From the NCBI GenBank assembly GCA_040386355.1, contig JAZKFP010000108.1, positions 1-34,238 on the forward strand: DNA of 34,238 bases, written 5' to 3'. Position 1 is the first letter of the stretch; each line of letters begins with the position of its first letter. The notes beneath the pieces are model-generated. The model had not been told where the DNA came from. It saw nothing but the letters and a program-made list of their open reading frames with translations, and made no database searches. The position numbers were made by a program, and so were the translations under genes. This DNA is from JAZKFP01 sp040386355. Its GTDB lineage: Bacteria; Pseudomonadota; Gammaproteobacteria; Pseudomonadales; UBA6940. Below are positions 16,977 to 25,504 of this stretch, piece after piece.

Positions 16977-17165
16977 ATGAAAATCTCGGCCACAGAATTA
17001 AAGAATCGGCTAGGGAGATATTTGGACGCAGCAGAGCATGAACCGGTTTTTATTGAAAAATCTGGACGTAAAAAGTCCGTGTTACTATGCGATTCACATT
17101 ATCAAGCGTTGATGGAAAAATTAGCTGCGGAGATCGAAGAAGCAAATCGATCCTCACATCAATAA
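16977..17165 (+). CDS. Phd/YefM-family antitoxin, without a visible toxin partner
   Basis: A 62-residue protein opening with KISATELKNRLGRYLDAA, the N-terminal pattern of Phd/YefM antitoxins, followed by EPVFIEKSGRKKSVLLCDSHYQALME, the family's second strand and helix. Such proteins bind operator DNA through the N-terminal part and neutralise a toxin with the C-terminal part. ATG 16977 is fixed by GAAGGGAG (16961-16968) with 8-bp spacing; the frame is open from 16941. No toxin frame follows: a terminator begins 21 bp downstream and the next gene is on the other strand. It may be a solitary regulator or a remnant of a lost pair. Confidence 0.8.
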   Translation: MKISATELKNRLGRYLDAAEHEPVFIEKSGRKKSVLLCDSHYQALMEKLAAEIEEANRSSHQ

Positions 17166-17186
17166 GACCTTTCAGTAATGCAAAAG

Positions 17187-17217
17187 AAAAGATAGAGAAT
17201 TCTATTCTCTATCTTTT
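17187..17217. terminator. Bidirectional terminator hairpin
   Basis: A perfect 14-bp stem (17187-17200 / 17204-17217) with a 3-nt loop. Four A residues at the left arm and four T residues at the right arm give T-runs on both strands, so it could end both the antitoxin transcript and the convergent kinase transcript. From 17218 to 17387 the sequence is AT-rich with no gene. Confidence 0.8.
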
Positions 17218-17387
17218 ACCCATTTTTTTAAAACAATGATTTATATTAATATTGCTTATATTTTTAGATATTTTAGATCTGAAAAGTAAAGGATTTAAAA
17301 GCTAAATCTTTTGCAAAATTTATGTATTAAATTTATTTTTTTTAAATTTAAATAATAAAATTTTTGCGTAATGAGAATTTCTAATAT

Positions 17388-19835
17388 TTAAGTTGATAGA
17401 TTGGAATCCGAATTTTTAATCCATTTTTGTAGAGTAATTTTTAACATATCGCGCGTGTAAGGTTTGGAGATAAACCCATCCATGCCAGCTTCGGCGCATT
17501 TGCGTTGATCTTCTGGTGAATTATTTGCAGTAACTGCAACGATGGGAACTGCGTTTAAAGGAGCTGCTAATTGGCGAATTTTCTGAGTTGCCGCAAATCC
17601 ATCCATAATTGGCATTTGACAATCCATTAAAATTAAATCATATTTTTTGTTGCTAGCTGCGGTTAAGCCTTCTGCGCCATTCATAGCAACGTCCACTTCA
17701 AAACCTAATTTTTCTAAATTAGCTTTTGCTATTCGACTGTTCACGACGTTGTCTTCTACAACAAGAACACATTTGCCTGTGTTATTATTAATATCTTCCG
17801 AATGTTTCTTTGCGTTTGATTCAGACATTACACCGAATGAATTAGAATTTTGAGTGGTTAAATGTGCAAGTAAACGATCCTCTAAATAACTGGTACGAGT
17901 TGGTCTTGTAACGACCAAATCCCAAAAATATTTTTCATTATTATCGGATTGATGTCTAGATTTAAAACAAACTAGAGTGACGCGATATAAATTTTTTACA
18001 GATTTAAATAAATCCAATTCGAAATCTGAAATTTCATACACATTAACTAAAATTAATGTACGTCCAGACTTTTCAAGAGTTGGCATTAATTGTTCTTCAA
18101 TGTTTTCAGAGTAAATATGTATAAAAGGAATAGAAAATTGTTTAAAGAAATTAGATAGAGGTTTGGTTAAAGTATCATTTGAACAAATGCCAATTCCACT
18201 CTCAAAGAAGGGAGTTAGTTTTGGTTGAATGTGAATTTGTTCTACACTGTCAAACGTTAATTTAACTTCAAATGAAGATCCGATATGTTCTTCGCTCACA
18301 ACTCGAATTGAACCATTCATAATTTCAGCAAGTTTTTTGCAAATTGCTAAGCCAAGTCCGGTACCGCCAAATTGTCTACTTATAGAGCCATCTTGTTGTA
18401 AGTAAGGGTCAAAAAGTTTACTAATAAATTCGGTTTTAATGCCGATTCCAGTATCGTGAACATATATCTTCAAAGTAACTTTATTGTCTTCAATTTTATC
18501 TAAAAAGGTTTCAATATAAACCTCACCCTTAGAAGTAAATTTAATCGCGTTTGATAATAAATTATTAAATAATTGTTGTAACTTAACGGAATCACCGCGA
18601 ATTAAACGTGGTGCTACTGGGTCGTATGAGCAACTCAATTGAATGTGTTCTTTGCCTTCAATACTGGAATACAACATAATACGGCTTTCAAGCAATTCTC
18701 TAAAATCTAAAGTTTCGAGATCTAGTGTAGATTTTTCAGCCGACAGTTTAGAAAAATCGAGAATTTCATTTACTAAATTTACTAATGCTTCGCCAGATTT
18801 TCGCGCATCCGTAAGAAAACTTTTTTCACGTTCGGTAAAATGAGATTCATCAATTAAGTCAAGCATGCCAAGGATGCCATTTAATGGTGTGCGAATTTCA
18901 TGAGTAACATTGGCGATAAATTCTGATTTCATGCGATTAGCATCTAATGCTAAATCTTTTGCATGAATTAATTCAGCTTCTCTCTCTTCTAAAGCAGTCA
19001 TCATTCGATTAAATTCGCGGGAAATTAATTTAAATTCTCTTGGGCCGGCTTCTTCAACACGCAAACCTTGACGACCACCTTTAACTTCGTGCATTGCTGC
19101 AGAAAGATTATGGATTGGCTTACTAAATGAGCGAATCATTTTTCTTAACAATGCAAACAATAAAACTGCCAGTATCATAGTGATAATAATATCCGCAAAA
19201 ATAATAACTAAAATAATTTGTTTAATATCATTTTTGCTAATAACAACTCTAACTTCACCTAGAATTTCTGGTTTGCTGTGAGTAAAATTATCATTTTCTT
19301 CGCCGCCGATGAAAACTAAACTACTAAATTCCCAATAATCCGAAGTTGCTGATTCAAGATGGCTAATTAATTCAGAAGGTTTCACTGCATTCGGAAGAGG
19401 GCGAACCTCCCATTTAACAATTTTTCCATGTTGAAATAAAATATGCTTTGATTTTCGATCAATTAATGCAACTTGTTGAACATTTGCAAATGTTAGTATC
19501 GACGCCACAACATCGCGTGCGGCATCCTCACTTCCATATAACAAAGCAAGACTGCTTTGCTTGGCAAGCGAATGGGTAATGTAGTGTCCATTGCGTACGC
19601 CGTGTTCCTCCAAAATATTATTGCTAATAATAATTAGCGAAACTGAAAGTAAAACCGCAACGCTTGAGGTAATTAAAAAAAAGAAAGTAGTTAATTGGGT
19701 GCTAAAAGGCAGATTAGTAAATAAAGACTTTATCGAATAGGCATATGTATAGTGCTTAATCTTTTCTTTTAAAAAGATTAAGGGTTTAACATGAATGCTT
19801 TCAGCACTCACGTATTGATTGCCTATGTACGCCAC
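17388..19835 (-). CDS. Hybrid sensor histidine kinase with periplasmic sensor domain and receiver domain
   Basis: An 815-residue membrane kinase. TM1 is about residues 48-71 and TM2 about 206-231. The periplasmic segment between them (LALLYGSEDAARDVVASIL, VQQVALIDRK) resembles CHASE8-type sensor domains. A HAMP linker follows (about 230-285), then HisKA with FIANVTHEIRTPLNG (phosphorylated His312). The HATPase domain has the N-box NNLLSNAIKF, DTGIGI and GGTGLGLAI. A divergent stretch precedes a C-terminal receiver, VLVVEDNVVN with Asp738 in LMDCQMP and the KP motif near the end. No Hpt domain is present, so phosphate must pass to a separate partner. The start is a GTG with no clear ribosome site and may be misplaced by some codons. 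The genes upstream suggest that it senses the ligand of that transport locus. Confidence 0.9.
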   Translation of the reverse strand: MAYIGNQYVSAESIHVKPLIFLKEKIKHYTYAYSIKSLFTNLPFSTQLTTFFFLITSSVAVLLSVSLIIISNNILEEHGVRNGHYITHSLAKQSSLALLYGSEDAARDVVASILTFANVQQVALIDRKSKHILFQHGKIVKWEVRPLPNAVKPSELISHLESATSDYWEFSSLVFIGGEENDNFTHSKPEILGEVRVVISKNDIKQIILVIIFADIIITMILAVLLFALLRKMIRSFSKPIHNLSAAMHEVKGGRQGLRVEEAGPREFKLISREFNRMMTALEEREAELIHAKDLALDANRMKSEFIANVTHEIRTPLNGILGMLDLIDESHFTEREKSFLTDARKSGEALVNLVNEILDFSKLSAEKSTLDLETLDFRELLESRIMLYSSIEGKEHIQLSCSYDPVAPRLIRGDSVKLQQLFNNLLSNAIKFTSKGEVYIETFLDKIEDNKVTLKIYVHDTGIGIKTEFISKLFDPYLQQDGSISRQFGGTGLGLAICKKLAEIMNGSIRVVSEEHIGSSFEVKLTFDSVEQIHIQPKLTPFFESGIGICSNDTLTKPLSNFFKQFSIPFIHIYSENIEEQLMPTLEKSGRTLILVNVYEISDFELDLFKSVKNLYRVTLVCFKSRHQSDNNEKYFWDLVVTRPTRTSYLEDRLLAHLTTQNSNSFGVMSESNAKKHSEDINNNTGKCVLVVEDNVVNSRIAKANLEKLGFEVDVAMNGAEGLTAASNKKYDLILMDCQMPIMDGFAATQKIRQLAAPLNAVPIVAVTANNSPEDQRKCAEAGMDGFISKPYTRDMLKITLQKWIKNSDSNLST

Positions 19836-20215
19836 AGAATTTTTTCACTATAAAGCCCTGGTTATGTTGCATGACAATTCTCTTAATTGATAAATGCACC
19901 TATATACCCATAGCGTATAAAAATTAGGTGTTCATCATGATCTTTTTTTCCACTTACTATGTTAAGACCGCAAGAGCGCGTCACAGCACTCTTGCGTGCG
20001 TAAAGCTTTGGCTACGCCGCGTCAAAGCGCCTTGCAAATGAAAAAAAATATTCATGCTTCACCATTTCATTTGTCCGGCCGCTGCCTAGAGTCGCGGCGC
20101 GCAAAGCGCCCTAATTTTCATTCGCTACGGGCATATGATCAAAAAAATTTATGCATTACGCTAGTTCTACAGCTGTTTCAGTTGTTACACGATGTCTCCG
20201 ATGGGCATATTATTT
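19836..20215. repeat. Intergenic region with nested imperfect palindromes
   Basis: No convincing gene. Inverted repeats include CGCAAGAG/CTCTTGCG (19969-19976 / 19989-19996) and CAAATGAAA/TTTCATTTG (20035-20043 / 20065-20073). A GC-rich stretch around 20010-20120 has two similar AAAGCGCC segments (near 20024 and 20104). Base composition differs sharply from the AT-rich surroundings, which suggests a dispersed repeat. The kinase promoter is probably in the left part. Confidence 0.5.
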
Positions 20216-21211
20216 TTATCGAAAATCTCGAGGCAGAAAAATATTAAATTGTTGTTCTGCATTTGGATAAAGTTGTGCTTTTAAATGCCGGGTTGTTCTT
20301 AAATTCATTGCGAAATCTGGTGTATCTAATAAATAGATTGGTTTTAATTTTTGATCAGCATCTAATAAATTTTTTATCTGCTTCCCAATTTGTTGGCCAT
20401 ACATCTCATTGTTTGGAAATGCACCGAATGCCATACCCCGATCAACATAGACCAATACGGTAGAAAACATTAATAGGCCGTCATTCCAAAGACGATCCAA
20501 AAGGAATGGTAGAATTACGCGTGCATCCATTGTCATATTATCTTGCGTCACCCAAATGGCATCGGTTTTTGGATCCATTCCTTTAATAATATTGCGATAA
20601 GCTAAAGCGCTTTCTGATAAACCTTCTGTATTAATAATTTGTAAATCATAGTTATGAGTTTTTGCTGCTGCTTGTGCTGCATCTGCCAACCATTGCATGC
20701 TTTTCAAATGCAGAATCATATAGATTCTTTTTGTAGTTACAGAGAATTTTGATAACTTTTTAAAAACAACATCGGGATTAGGAATGAGCATGAAAGATGA
20801 AACATTGGGAGCTGAAAATTTTTGAGTGGTTATGGCAATTGCAATTTGATTATTGGGATATTTCTTTGTGACTTCCTCTAATAACTTTGGAGTAAGCAAC
20901 AGTATAAAATCATCTTGACTAGCGTTGACTTTTTCTAATGGTTTTGCTGAATTATTTTCAGTTTGAATAATCTGGAGCCGATCGGAATCATTAAAACCTT
21001 TTTGTACACCGTTCACGATATTATCAAAAAGATTGGTGTAAGGACCATCTAAGTTTGGCCTTAAAATAATTAAAGAACTTTGATCAGATGCAAATGCAAT
21101 GTCACTTAATATTAAAAAAATCGTTAAAAGTAAGATAGAAGCAACCAAACAAACTTTTCTTAAAAGTTTTCTACAACAGAAATGTGAAAAGTTTTTGATA
21201 AAATAAAACAT
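20216..21211 (-). CDS. Periplasmic ABC-transporter substrate-binding-like protein (ABC_sub_bind type)
   Basis: 331 residues with an N-terminal signal segment (VCLVASILLLTIFLILSDIAFA, ending near residue 41), so the mature protein is periplasmic. The rest reads as a two-lobed periplasmic binding protein of the ABC_sub_bind class: an opening strand LIILRPNLDGPYTNLFDNIV, the middle RIYMILHLKSMQWLADAAQ, TDAIWVTQDNMTMDARVIL, and a late LVYVDRGMAFGAFPNNEMYG that matches the usual end of lobe two. No permease or ATPase gene is adjacent. In this position, next to a hybrid kinase and a TonB receptor, such proteins are more likely part of ligand sensing than of an ABC transporter. That role is an inference. 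Confidence 0.75.
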   Translation of the reverse strand: MFYFIKNFSHFCCRKLLRKVCLVASILLLTIFLILSDIAFASDQSSLIILRPNLDGPYTNLFDNIVNGVQKGFNDSDRLQIIQTENNSAKPLEKVNASQDDFILLLTPKLLEEVTKKYPNNQIAIAITTQKFSAPNVSSFMLIPNPDVVFKKLSKFSVTTKRIYMILHLKSMQWLADAAQAAAKTHNYDLQIINTEGLSESALAYRNIIKGMDPKTDAIWVTQDNMTMDARVILPFLLDRLWNDGLLMFSTVLVYVDRGMAFGAFPNNEMYGQQIGKQIKNLLDADQKLKPIYLLDTPDFAMNLRTTRHLKAQLYPNAEQQFNIFLPRDFR

Positions 21212-21533
21212 GTAATTTTGGAAGCCATCTTTTCTAATATTAAAAATGCTATATATAGTTGTCTTTTGATGTGATTAGACAGAAATTTTTTGAATTTGAT
21301 CTACACAGTTTACCTTTTTATATACTATTGGTCTGTAACTTTCATAGGTAAAAAATTTGCCCAATAAATCAAGTTTAGTTGGCTAAGAGAGATGCTTAAA
21401 GCTCAGTTTAAAAAAACATGCATTAAATATTGATATAAAAATTTTTATTATTCTGCGCATATTTAAAGAGATTAAACAATTCAATGCACCAAAATGATGA
21501 TGCTGCTGATGTTGTGAGACACAATATGCCAAT
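21212..21533. other. Intergenic region upstream of the binding-protein gene
   Basis: AT-rich, no gene seen. It separates the TonB-receptor operon from the binding-protein gene and should contain the promoter of the latter. TTTACCT and AGGTAAA (around 21309 and 21343) form a loose inverted repeat. No convincing terminator for the upstream operon was found. Confidence 0.4.
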
Positions 21534-22373
21534 TCACGGCGGGTCTAAATGTTCAGGTTTAATTTTAATAGGTGGGCCGGTATATTCCATGTCATCACAA
21601 CGCAAAGGTAAAAGACTTTCAGGTGGCGATTCAAGATATTCAATATAGGAAGCATGGACTCCACCACTTACGATTAAAGCCATGATTGCTAATATATGAT
21701 TTGCTGTAAATTGATAATCAAGCATAAAGGCAACTATATATCCGCCTAAATTTAACTGTTCACCATATTTTTCAAAAATAATCTTTTCAAATTCTAAAGC
21801 AGCCCCTAAATGTGATTTAACAGAAAAATCTAAATCAGTAGATAGTTTTAATAATGCTGGAACACGCTCATCACCTTTAATTAATGGTTTTACAAAACCT
21901 GGTGCAGCTATAGGAAAAATTTTAGATTTAGTTTTAATTTCTTCAGAAATTTTTACAAGCGAGCTAAATCCAAGTTTTTCATTTGATTGTTTAAGCTTTG
22001 TAATGAATGGAATAATTGAGTTTAATGATCCAACTCCATACATTTTGGAATCTGCTGCAAGAATTCCTGCTGTAATTCCAGCAGCAGAAGATGTTCGAGC
22101 GGTGCCACCTAATGCACCAATTGTATTAGTCCATATCCTGACATCGGGATAGCTCAAAGAAATTGCTACTGCATCAAACCAAGTTGCAAGTTTGGTGTCT
22201 GGTAAAGTGCCAGTTACTTGCAAAATTAGCATTTGATAATAGGAGACTTTTCCTATCAAATCATCAAATAGTGAATAGTTATGAGAAGTTACTCCTTTTC
22301 CAACTTTCCACCCACCTTTCTTTGCAAAAATTTTCTTACGGCGTTTATCAAAATATTCTGTATTGTTTTTCAT
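21534..22373 (-). CDS. Citrate-synthase-fold protein, catalytic residues apparently lost (second of a pair)
   Basis: 279 residues, about the size of citryl-CoA lyases. Family-like features are an N-terminal small-domain segment (LIGKVSYYQMLILQVTGTLP), a helix pair around GALGGTARTSSAAGITAGIL, the APGFVKPL segment in the place of the PGxGH motif, LGGYIVAFMLDYQF and the ending DDMEYTGPP, similar to the YxGP end of citrate synthases. The residues expected to be catalytic are not there: the HGG motif reads YGVGSLNS, the second His of PGxGH is replaced, and the Asp of the NxDG-type motif is Gly. Its start lies 1 bp after the stop of the neighbouring paralogue. A pseudoenzyme or a subunit of a heteromer is likely; the function is unknown. 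Confidence 0.65.
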   Translation of the reverse strand: MKNNTEYFDKRRKKIFAKKGGWKVGKGVTSHNYSLFDDLIGKVSYYQMLILQVTGTLPDTKLATWFDAVAISLSYPDVRIWTNTIGALGGTARTSSAAGITAGILAADSKMYGVGSLNSIIPFITKLKQSNEKLGFSSLVKISEEIKTKSKIFPIAAPGFVKPLIKGDERVPALLKLSTDLDFSVKSHLGAALEFEKIIFEKYGEQLNLGGYIVAFMLDYQFTANHILAIMALIVSGGVHASYIEYLESPPESLLPLRCDDMEYTGPPIKIKPEHLDPP

Positions 22374-22374
22374 A

Positions 22375-23199
22375 TTATTTAGATGTGGTTAAAATGTAAT
22401 TTTCTTCAGCAATAAAAGGCAAGCTTGTATAATCTTTTTCAGACATCTCTAAACTACTTGCTGCTAAACCAGGCGTAGCTAAAAGTTGAAATAAAATTGC
22501 ACCTGATTTCCAATGAAAACCTAAATCAAGCAATGTTGCCGCAGCTAAACCTGTAATTAACCATCCAGAATTGTCCTGTTCTTCTAGAAAAAAAACGAGT
22601 TGTTCACAAAATAACAAATGGGGAATTTCTTCGCCTATTGAAATTAATTTTTTAGATAAGCGTTTTGGCCAAGGTGCTACGCCATCAAATTGTCTACCAA
22701 AACCAGGAAAAACATGTTCCTGTGATTTTTCTAAGTCATTGGCTTGAATAAGAGATGATTGATTTTCGAAAATTAAATCTTTTGGATTTCTGTGTTTATT
22801 TTTTGAAATCCATTTCATTGAACTTAGTACTTCATCTGCTCCTAGATAACTCCCGCCCAAAATAGATAAGCCAATAGGTAATAAATTCTGAGAATAAGTC
22901 TTTGAAGCTGCAGCAATAATTACTGCTCGGTTGGCTGGATGTCGGAGACCAACATTAGAGATACCAATTAGCAAAGCATTAAAAATTTTTTTTTGATTTT
23001 GAGTAGGAAATTTTGATGTTAAAAGAAAAAAAAGATATTCATCAAATGAATGCGATGACATTAAATCTATTATAGCTTCACCATGGCAATAAAGTTGATC
23101 TGTAAGATAGGGGTTATGCTTAAAGGCTGACTCATACCAAATAGAAGTATGTACTTTTTCAGCAAATTCAACTGCACGAAACTCAAATAAATTTTTCAT
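22375..23199 (-). CDS. Citrate-synthase-fold protein, catalytic residues apparently lost (first of a pair)
   Basis: 274 residues and related in layout to the following gene product, but clearly diverged. Citrate-synthase-like parts: YCHGEAIIDLMSSHSFDEYL near the N-terminus, LPIGLSILGGSYLGADEVL where the HGGA motif should be, PGFGRQFDGVAPWPKRL in place of PGFGHRVY-type motifs, and DNSGWLITGLAAATLLDLGF resembling the citryl-CoA lyase NVDGxxAALLLDLGF segment. The first His (LGG instead of HGG), the second His (R after PGFG) and the Asp all seem replaced. The gene starts 2 bp after the TonB receptor stop and ends 1 bp before the next, so all three are surely co-transcribed. Identification is by motif layout only. 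Confidence 0.65.
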   Translation of the reverse strand: MKNLFEFRAVEFAEKVHTSIWYESAFKHNPYLTDQLYCHGEAIIDLMSSHSFDEYLFFLLTSKFPTQNQKKIFNALLIGISNVGLRHPANRAVIIAAASKTYSQNLLPIGLSILGGSYLGADEVLSSMKWISKNKHRNPKDLIFENQSSLIQANDLEKSQEHVFPGFGRQFDGVAPWPKRLSKKLISIGEEIPHLLFCEQLVFFLEEQDNSGWLITGLAAATLLDLGFHWKSGAILFQLLATPGLAASSLEMSEKDYTSLPFIAEENYILTTSK

Positions 23200-23201
23200 A
23201 T

Positions 23202-25379
23202 TTAATCAATTTTTAATCTAAATGATACTAATGCTGCTCGACTGTCTATAGGGTAATCTCCAGGAACAAATGCGCCTCCCGGAATGCCTGGTTCATAAGG
23301 AGAGGGTTCTACCATTTCTCTATTAAAAATGTTTCTTAAGTTAAAGCTAATATCAAGATTGTTAATCCAATTGGTATGTCCTACTGTCAAATGTGTTAAA
23401 AATAAATCATCTGGACTTTTGCGCGGGTCATTTGGATTTCGATAGCGTTGACCGATCCAAAATAATTCAAATCCTGCATGCCATTGATCAGAAAAATTAA
23501 AGGTGGGATTTAATTTGGTCAAAAAATGTGGAGTGTTAGCAACTTTTTCACCAGTTGCCTTATCGTTAGTATTTATCCAAGAAAAGTTTGCATTCAATAA
23601 AAAACGTTTAGTAAAGTTCCAATTGGCATCCCATTCCATTCCGTAACCTTGTTGGCCGTCAGTATTTTGAGTAACTGCTGTTTCACCTGGAGTATCTGAA
23701 ATTGCACGAATTGCATCATCAATTTCGTAGTAGAAAAAATTAAAATTTGCTTGCCGTAAAGTTTGCATTGGTCGGTAGGCAAAAGCTAATTCTAAAGTAT
23801 CAATGGTTTCAGCTTTTAAATCTGGATTACCAACTACTACAGGATTATTTATAGAAAAAAGTTCAGTAAAAGACGGTGGGCGAAAAGCACTACCGTAAAG
23901 TAATTTACTGGTTAAATCATGCTTGGTATGCCAAACCAAGGCTAAGCGCGGATTGATCGTTGATCCAAAATCTGAATAATTATCAAAACGAATTCCGGAA
24001 GTTAAATACCAAAGGCCTTCAGACATTGGTAACTGCCATTCGTCTTGTAATGAAATAAAAGTTAAATCTCTATTTTCACTTTGCATGAAAACATTTTCAG
24101 TGCCAGTAACGTCGGTTAATGTACCGTCAACTTCTGGTGGAGGAGTTCCACCGTCCAAAACCCCCGGACCAAAATTTTTAGTTTCTTGCGGAAATAATGA
24201 AATGTATTTGAATCCACTAGATATTCGAATAAAGTGATTTTTAATTTTGTCGTAAGTAGACACATTTTCTATTGAATAATGTTCTTCGTAAACTTCTGGA
24301 TTTCCAATATATCCTTCTGTAAATTCAACTAAACCTACAGGATCTGCGAAATTTACATTGCCATTTTCACCTATAGGAAGCACCGTTCCTGCAGGAAATA
24401 AAGTTTGCCTAGATTGAGAATCAACATCTAAATGGTGCAAGGTAGTTATTGAGTTCCAATTTGCAAAAGATGTGTTGTAACTAATATCAACCCATTTATT
24501 TTCTGTTTCTGCATAACCTTCTGGATCTAAAGCTTGCCCTAAACCTGGGCCAACCTCTAAATCATTTTGTTGCCAACTCCAAATATTTAGCTTCCAAGTA
24601 TCTCGATAATCAATTGTTGCTCTCAAATCAAATCGTTCTGCTCTACTATCTAAGGGTCCAGGCGCAAGGCTTACATCTGTTCCAAATATGGTATCAAAAA
24701 TTGTTTGTGCATCACGTTCAATAATCCGATCTTCGTCACCGTTAGTATGACTGCCTTCTAAACTAAAAAAGAATTTCCAATCTTCATATTTTCTACCGTG
24801 CATTACCCATAAATCTTGGGTATCAAAAGAACCTAGGCGTATACCAGTTTCAGTGCCAGATAGTGTGTCTGCATTTTTAGTAACAATGTTAATAACTCCA
24901 GCAAAAGCGTCTGCACCATAAACTGCAGAACCTGGGCCGCGAATTACTTCGACACGCTCAATCGTTGAGATTGGTAAAGTTGATTGAAGTCCGCGATCTC
25001 CAAAATTAATTTGGGTCATGGGAATACCATTAATTAACATTAATACATGTGGGTTGGTATCTGTCGAAATACCGCGCATGGAATAAATAGGTGAATTACG
25101 AATAGAAGACATTGAAACGTGGAGACTGGGAATACGTTCTAATAATTGATCGAGAGTACGTGCACCTGAATTACGAATATCAAAATCATTTATAACAGTA
25201 TTGACAGCAGGAGCAATATAAGTGGGTTGTTTTACACCAGTCGCAATAGCAATAAATTCTTGATCCGCGTCACCGTAAATATTCTGCATTAACATGTCCA
25301 TATCGTTTGCTTCTTCGGCAAAAGATATGGGTATATAAAAAGTGGAAAGAGTAAACAACGAAAGAATCAGTGATCGCAT
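23202..25379 (-). CDS. TonB-dependent outer membrane receptor
   Basis: 725 residues with a signal peptide (MRSLILSLFTLSTFYIPISFAE). The plug domain spans about residues 45-175: VINDFDIRNSGARTLDQLLE, MRGISTDTNPHVLMLINGIP, and the strongly conserved IERVEVIRGPGSAVYGADAF followed by GVINIVTK. The beta-barrel follows, with FRPPSFTELF, NPDLKAETIDTLELAF and a C-terminal strand ALVSFRLKID. TonB receptors import siderophores, haem, cobalamin, metals or glycans; the ligand cannot be deduced, and no Fur-box-like site was recognised upstream. ATG 25379 has AAGGAAG a few bases upstream. It is the first gene of a three-gene operon with the two citrate-synthase-fold proteins. Confidence 0.93.
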   Translation of the reverse strand: MRSLILSLFTLSTFYIPISFAEEANDMDMLMQNIYGDADQEFIAIATGVKQPTYIAPAVNTVINDFDIRNSGARTLDQLLERIPSLHVSMSSIRNSPIYSMRGISTDTNPHVLMLINGIPMTQINFGDRGLQSTLPISTIERVEVIRGPGSAVYGADAFAGVINIVTKNADTLSGTETGIRLGSFDTQDLWVMHGRKYEDWKFFFSLEGSHTNGDEDRIIERDAQTIFDTIFGTDVSLAPGPLDSRAERFDLRATIDYRDTWKLNIWSWQQNDLEVGPGLGQALDPEGYAETENKWVDISYNTSFANWNSITTLHHLDVDSQSRQTLFPAGTVLPIGENGNVNFADPVGLVEFTEGYIGNPEVYEEHYSIENVSTYDKIKNHFIRISSGFKYISLFPQETKNFGPGVLDGGTPPPEVDGTLTDVTGTENVFMQSENRDLTFISLQDEWQLPMSEGLWYLTSGIRFDNYSDFGSTINPRLALVWHTKHDLTSKLLYGSAFRPPSFTELFSINNPVVVGNPDLKAETIDTLELAFAYRPMQTLRQANFNFFYYEIDDAIRAISDTPGETAVTQNTDGQQGYGMEWDANWNFTKRFLLNANFSWINTNDKATGEKVANTPHFLTKLNPTFNFSDQWHAGFELFWIGQRYRNPNDPRKSPDDLFLTHLTVGHTNWINNLDISFNLRNIFNREMVEPSPYEPGIPGGAFVPGDYPIDSRAALVSFRLKID

Positions 25380-25435
25380 TTGGCTTCCTTGCCATAATAC
25401 CTTAAAAAATTACTTAAATAAAAATGTGCATCCTT

Positions 25436-25464
25436 AATAAAGTAGATTAGTTTTTATTATTCAA
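25436..25464 (-). promoter_or_regulatory. Candidate sigma-70 promoter of the TonB-receptor operon
   Basis: On the minus strand, TTGAAT (25464-25459) and TTTATT (25441-25436) are separated by 17 bp, about 57 bp before the receptor start. Each hexamer matches consensus only in part. Confidence 0.3.
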
Positions 25465-25504
25465 AAATTTAGCCTAGCACGAAAAAATTCATATCAACTA
25501 TTAT

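Noticed and set aside
19996..20247. 83-codon plus-strand frame between kinase and binding-protein genes
   Set aside because: It lies in palindromic GC-rich sequence, has no ribosome site and overlaps the 3' end of the binding-protein gene; probably not coding.
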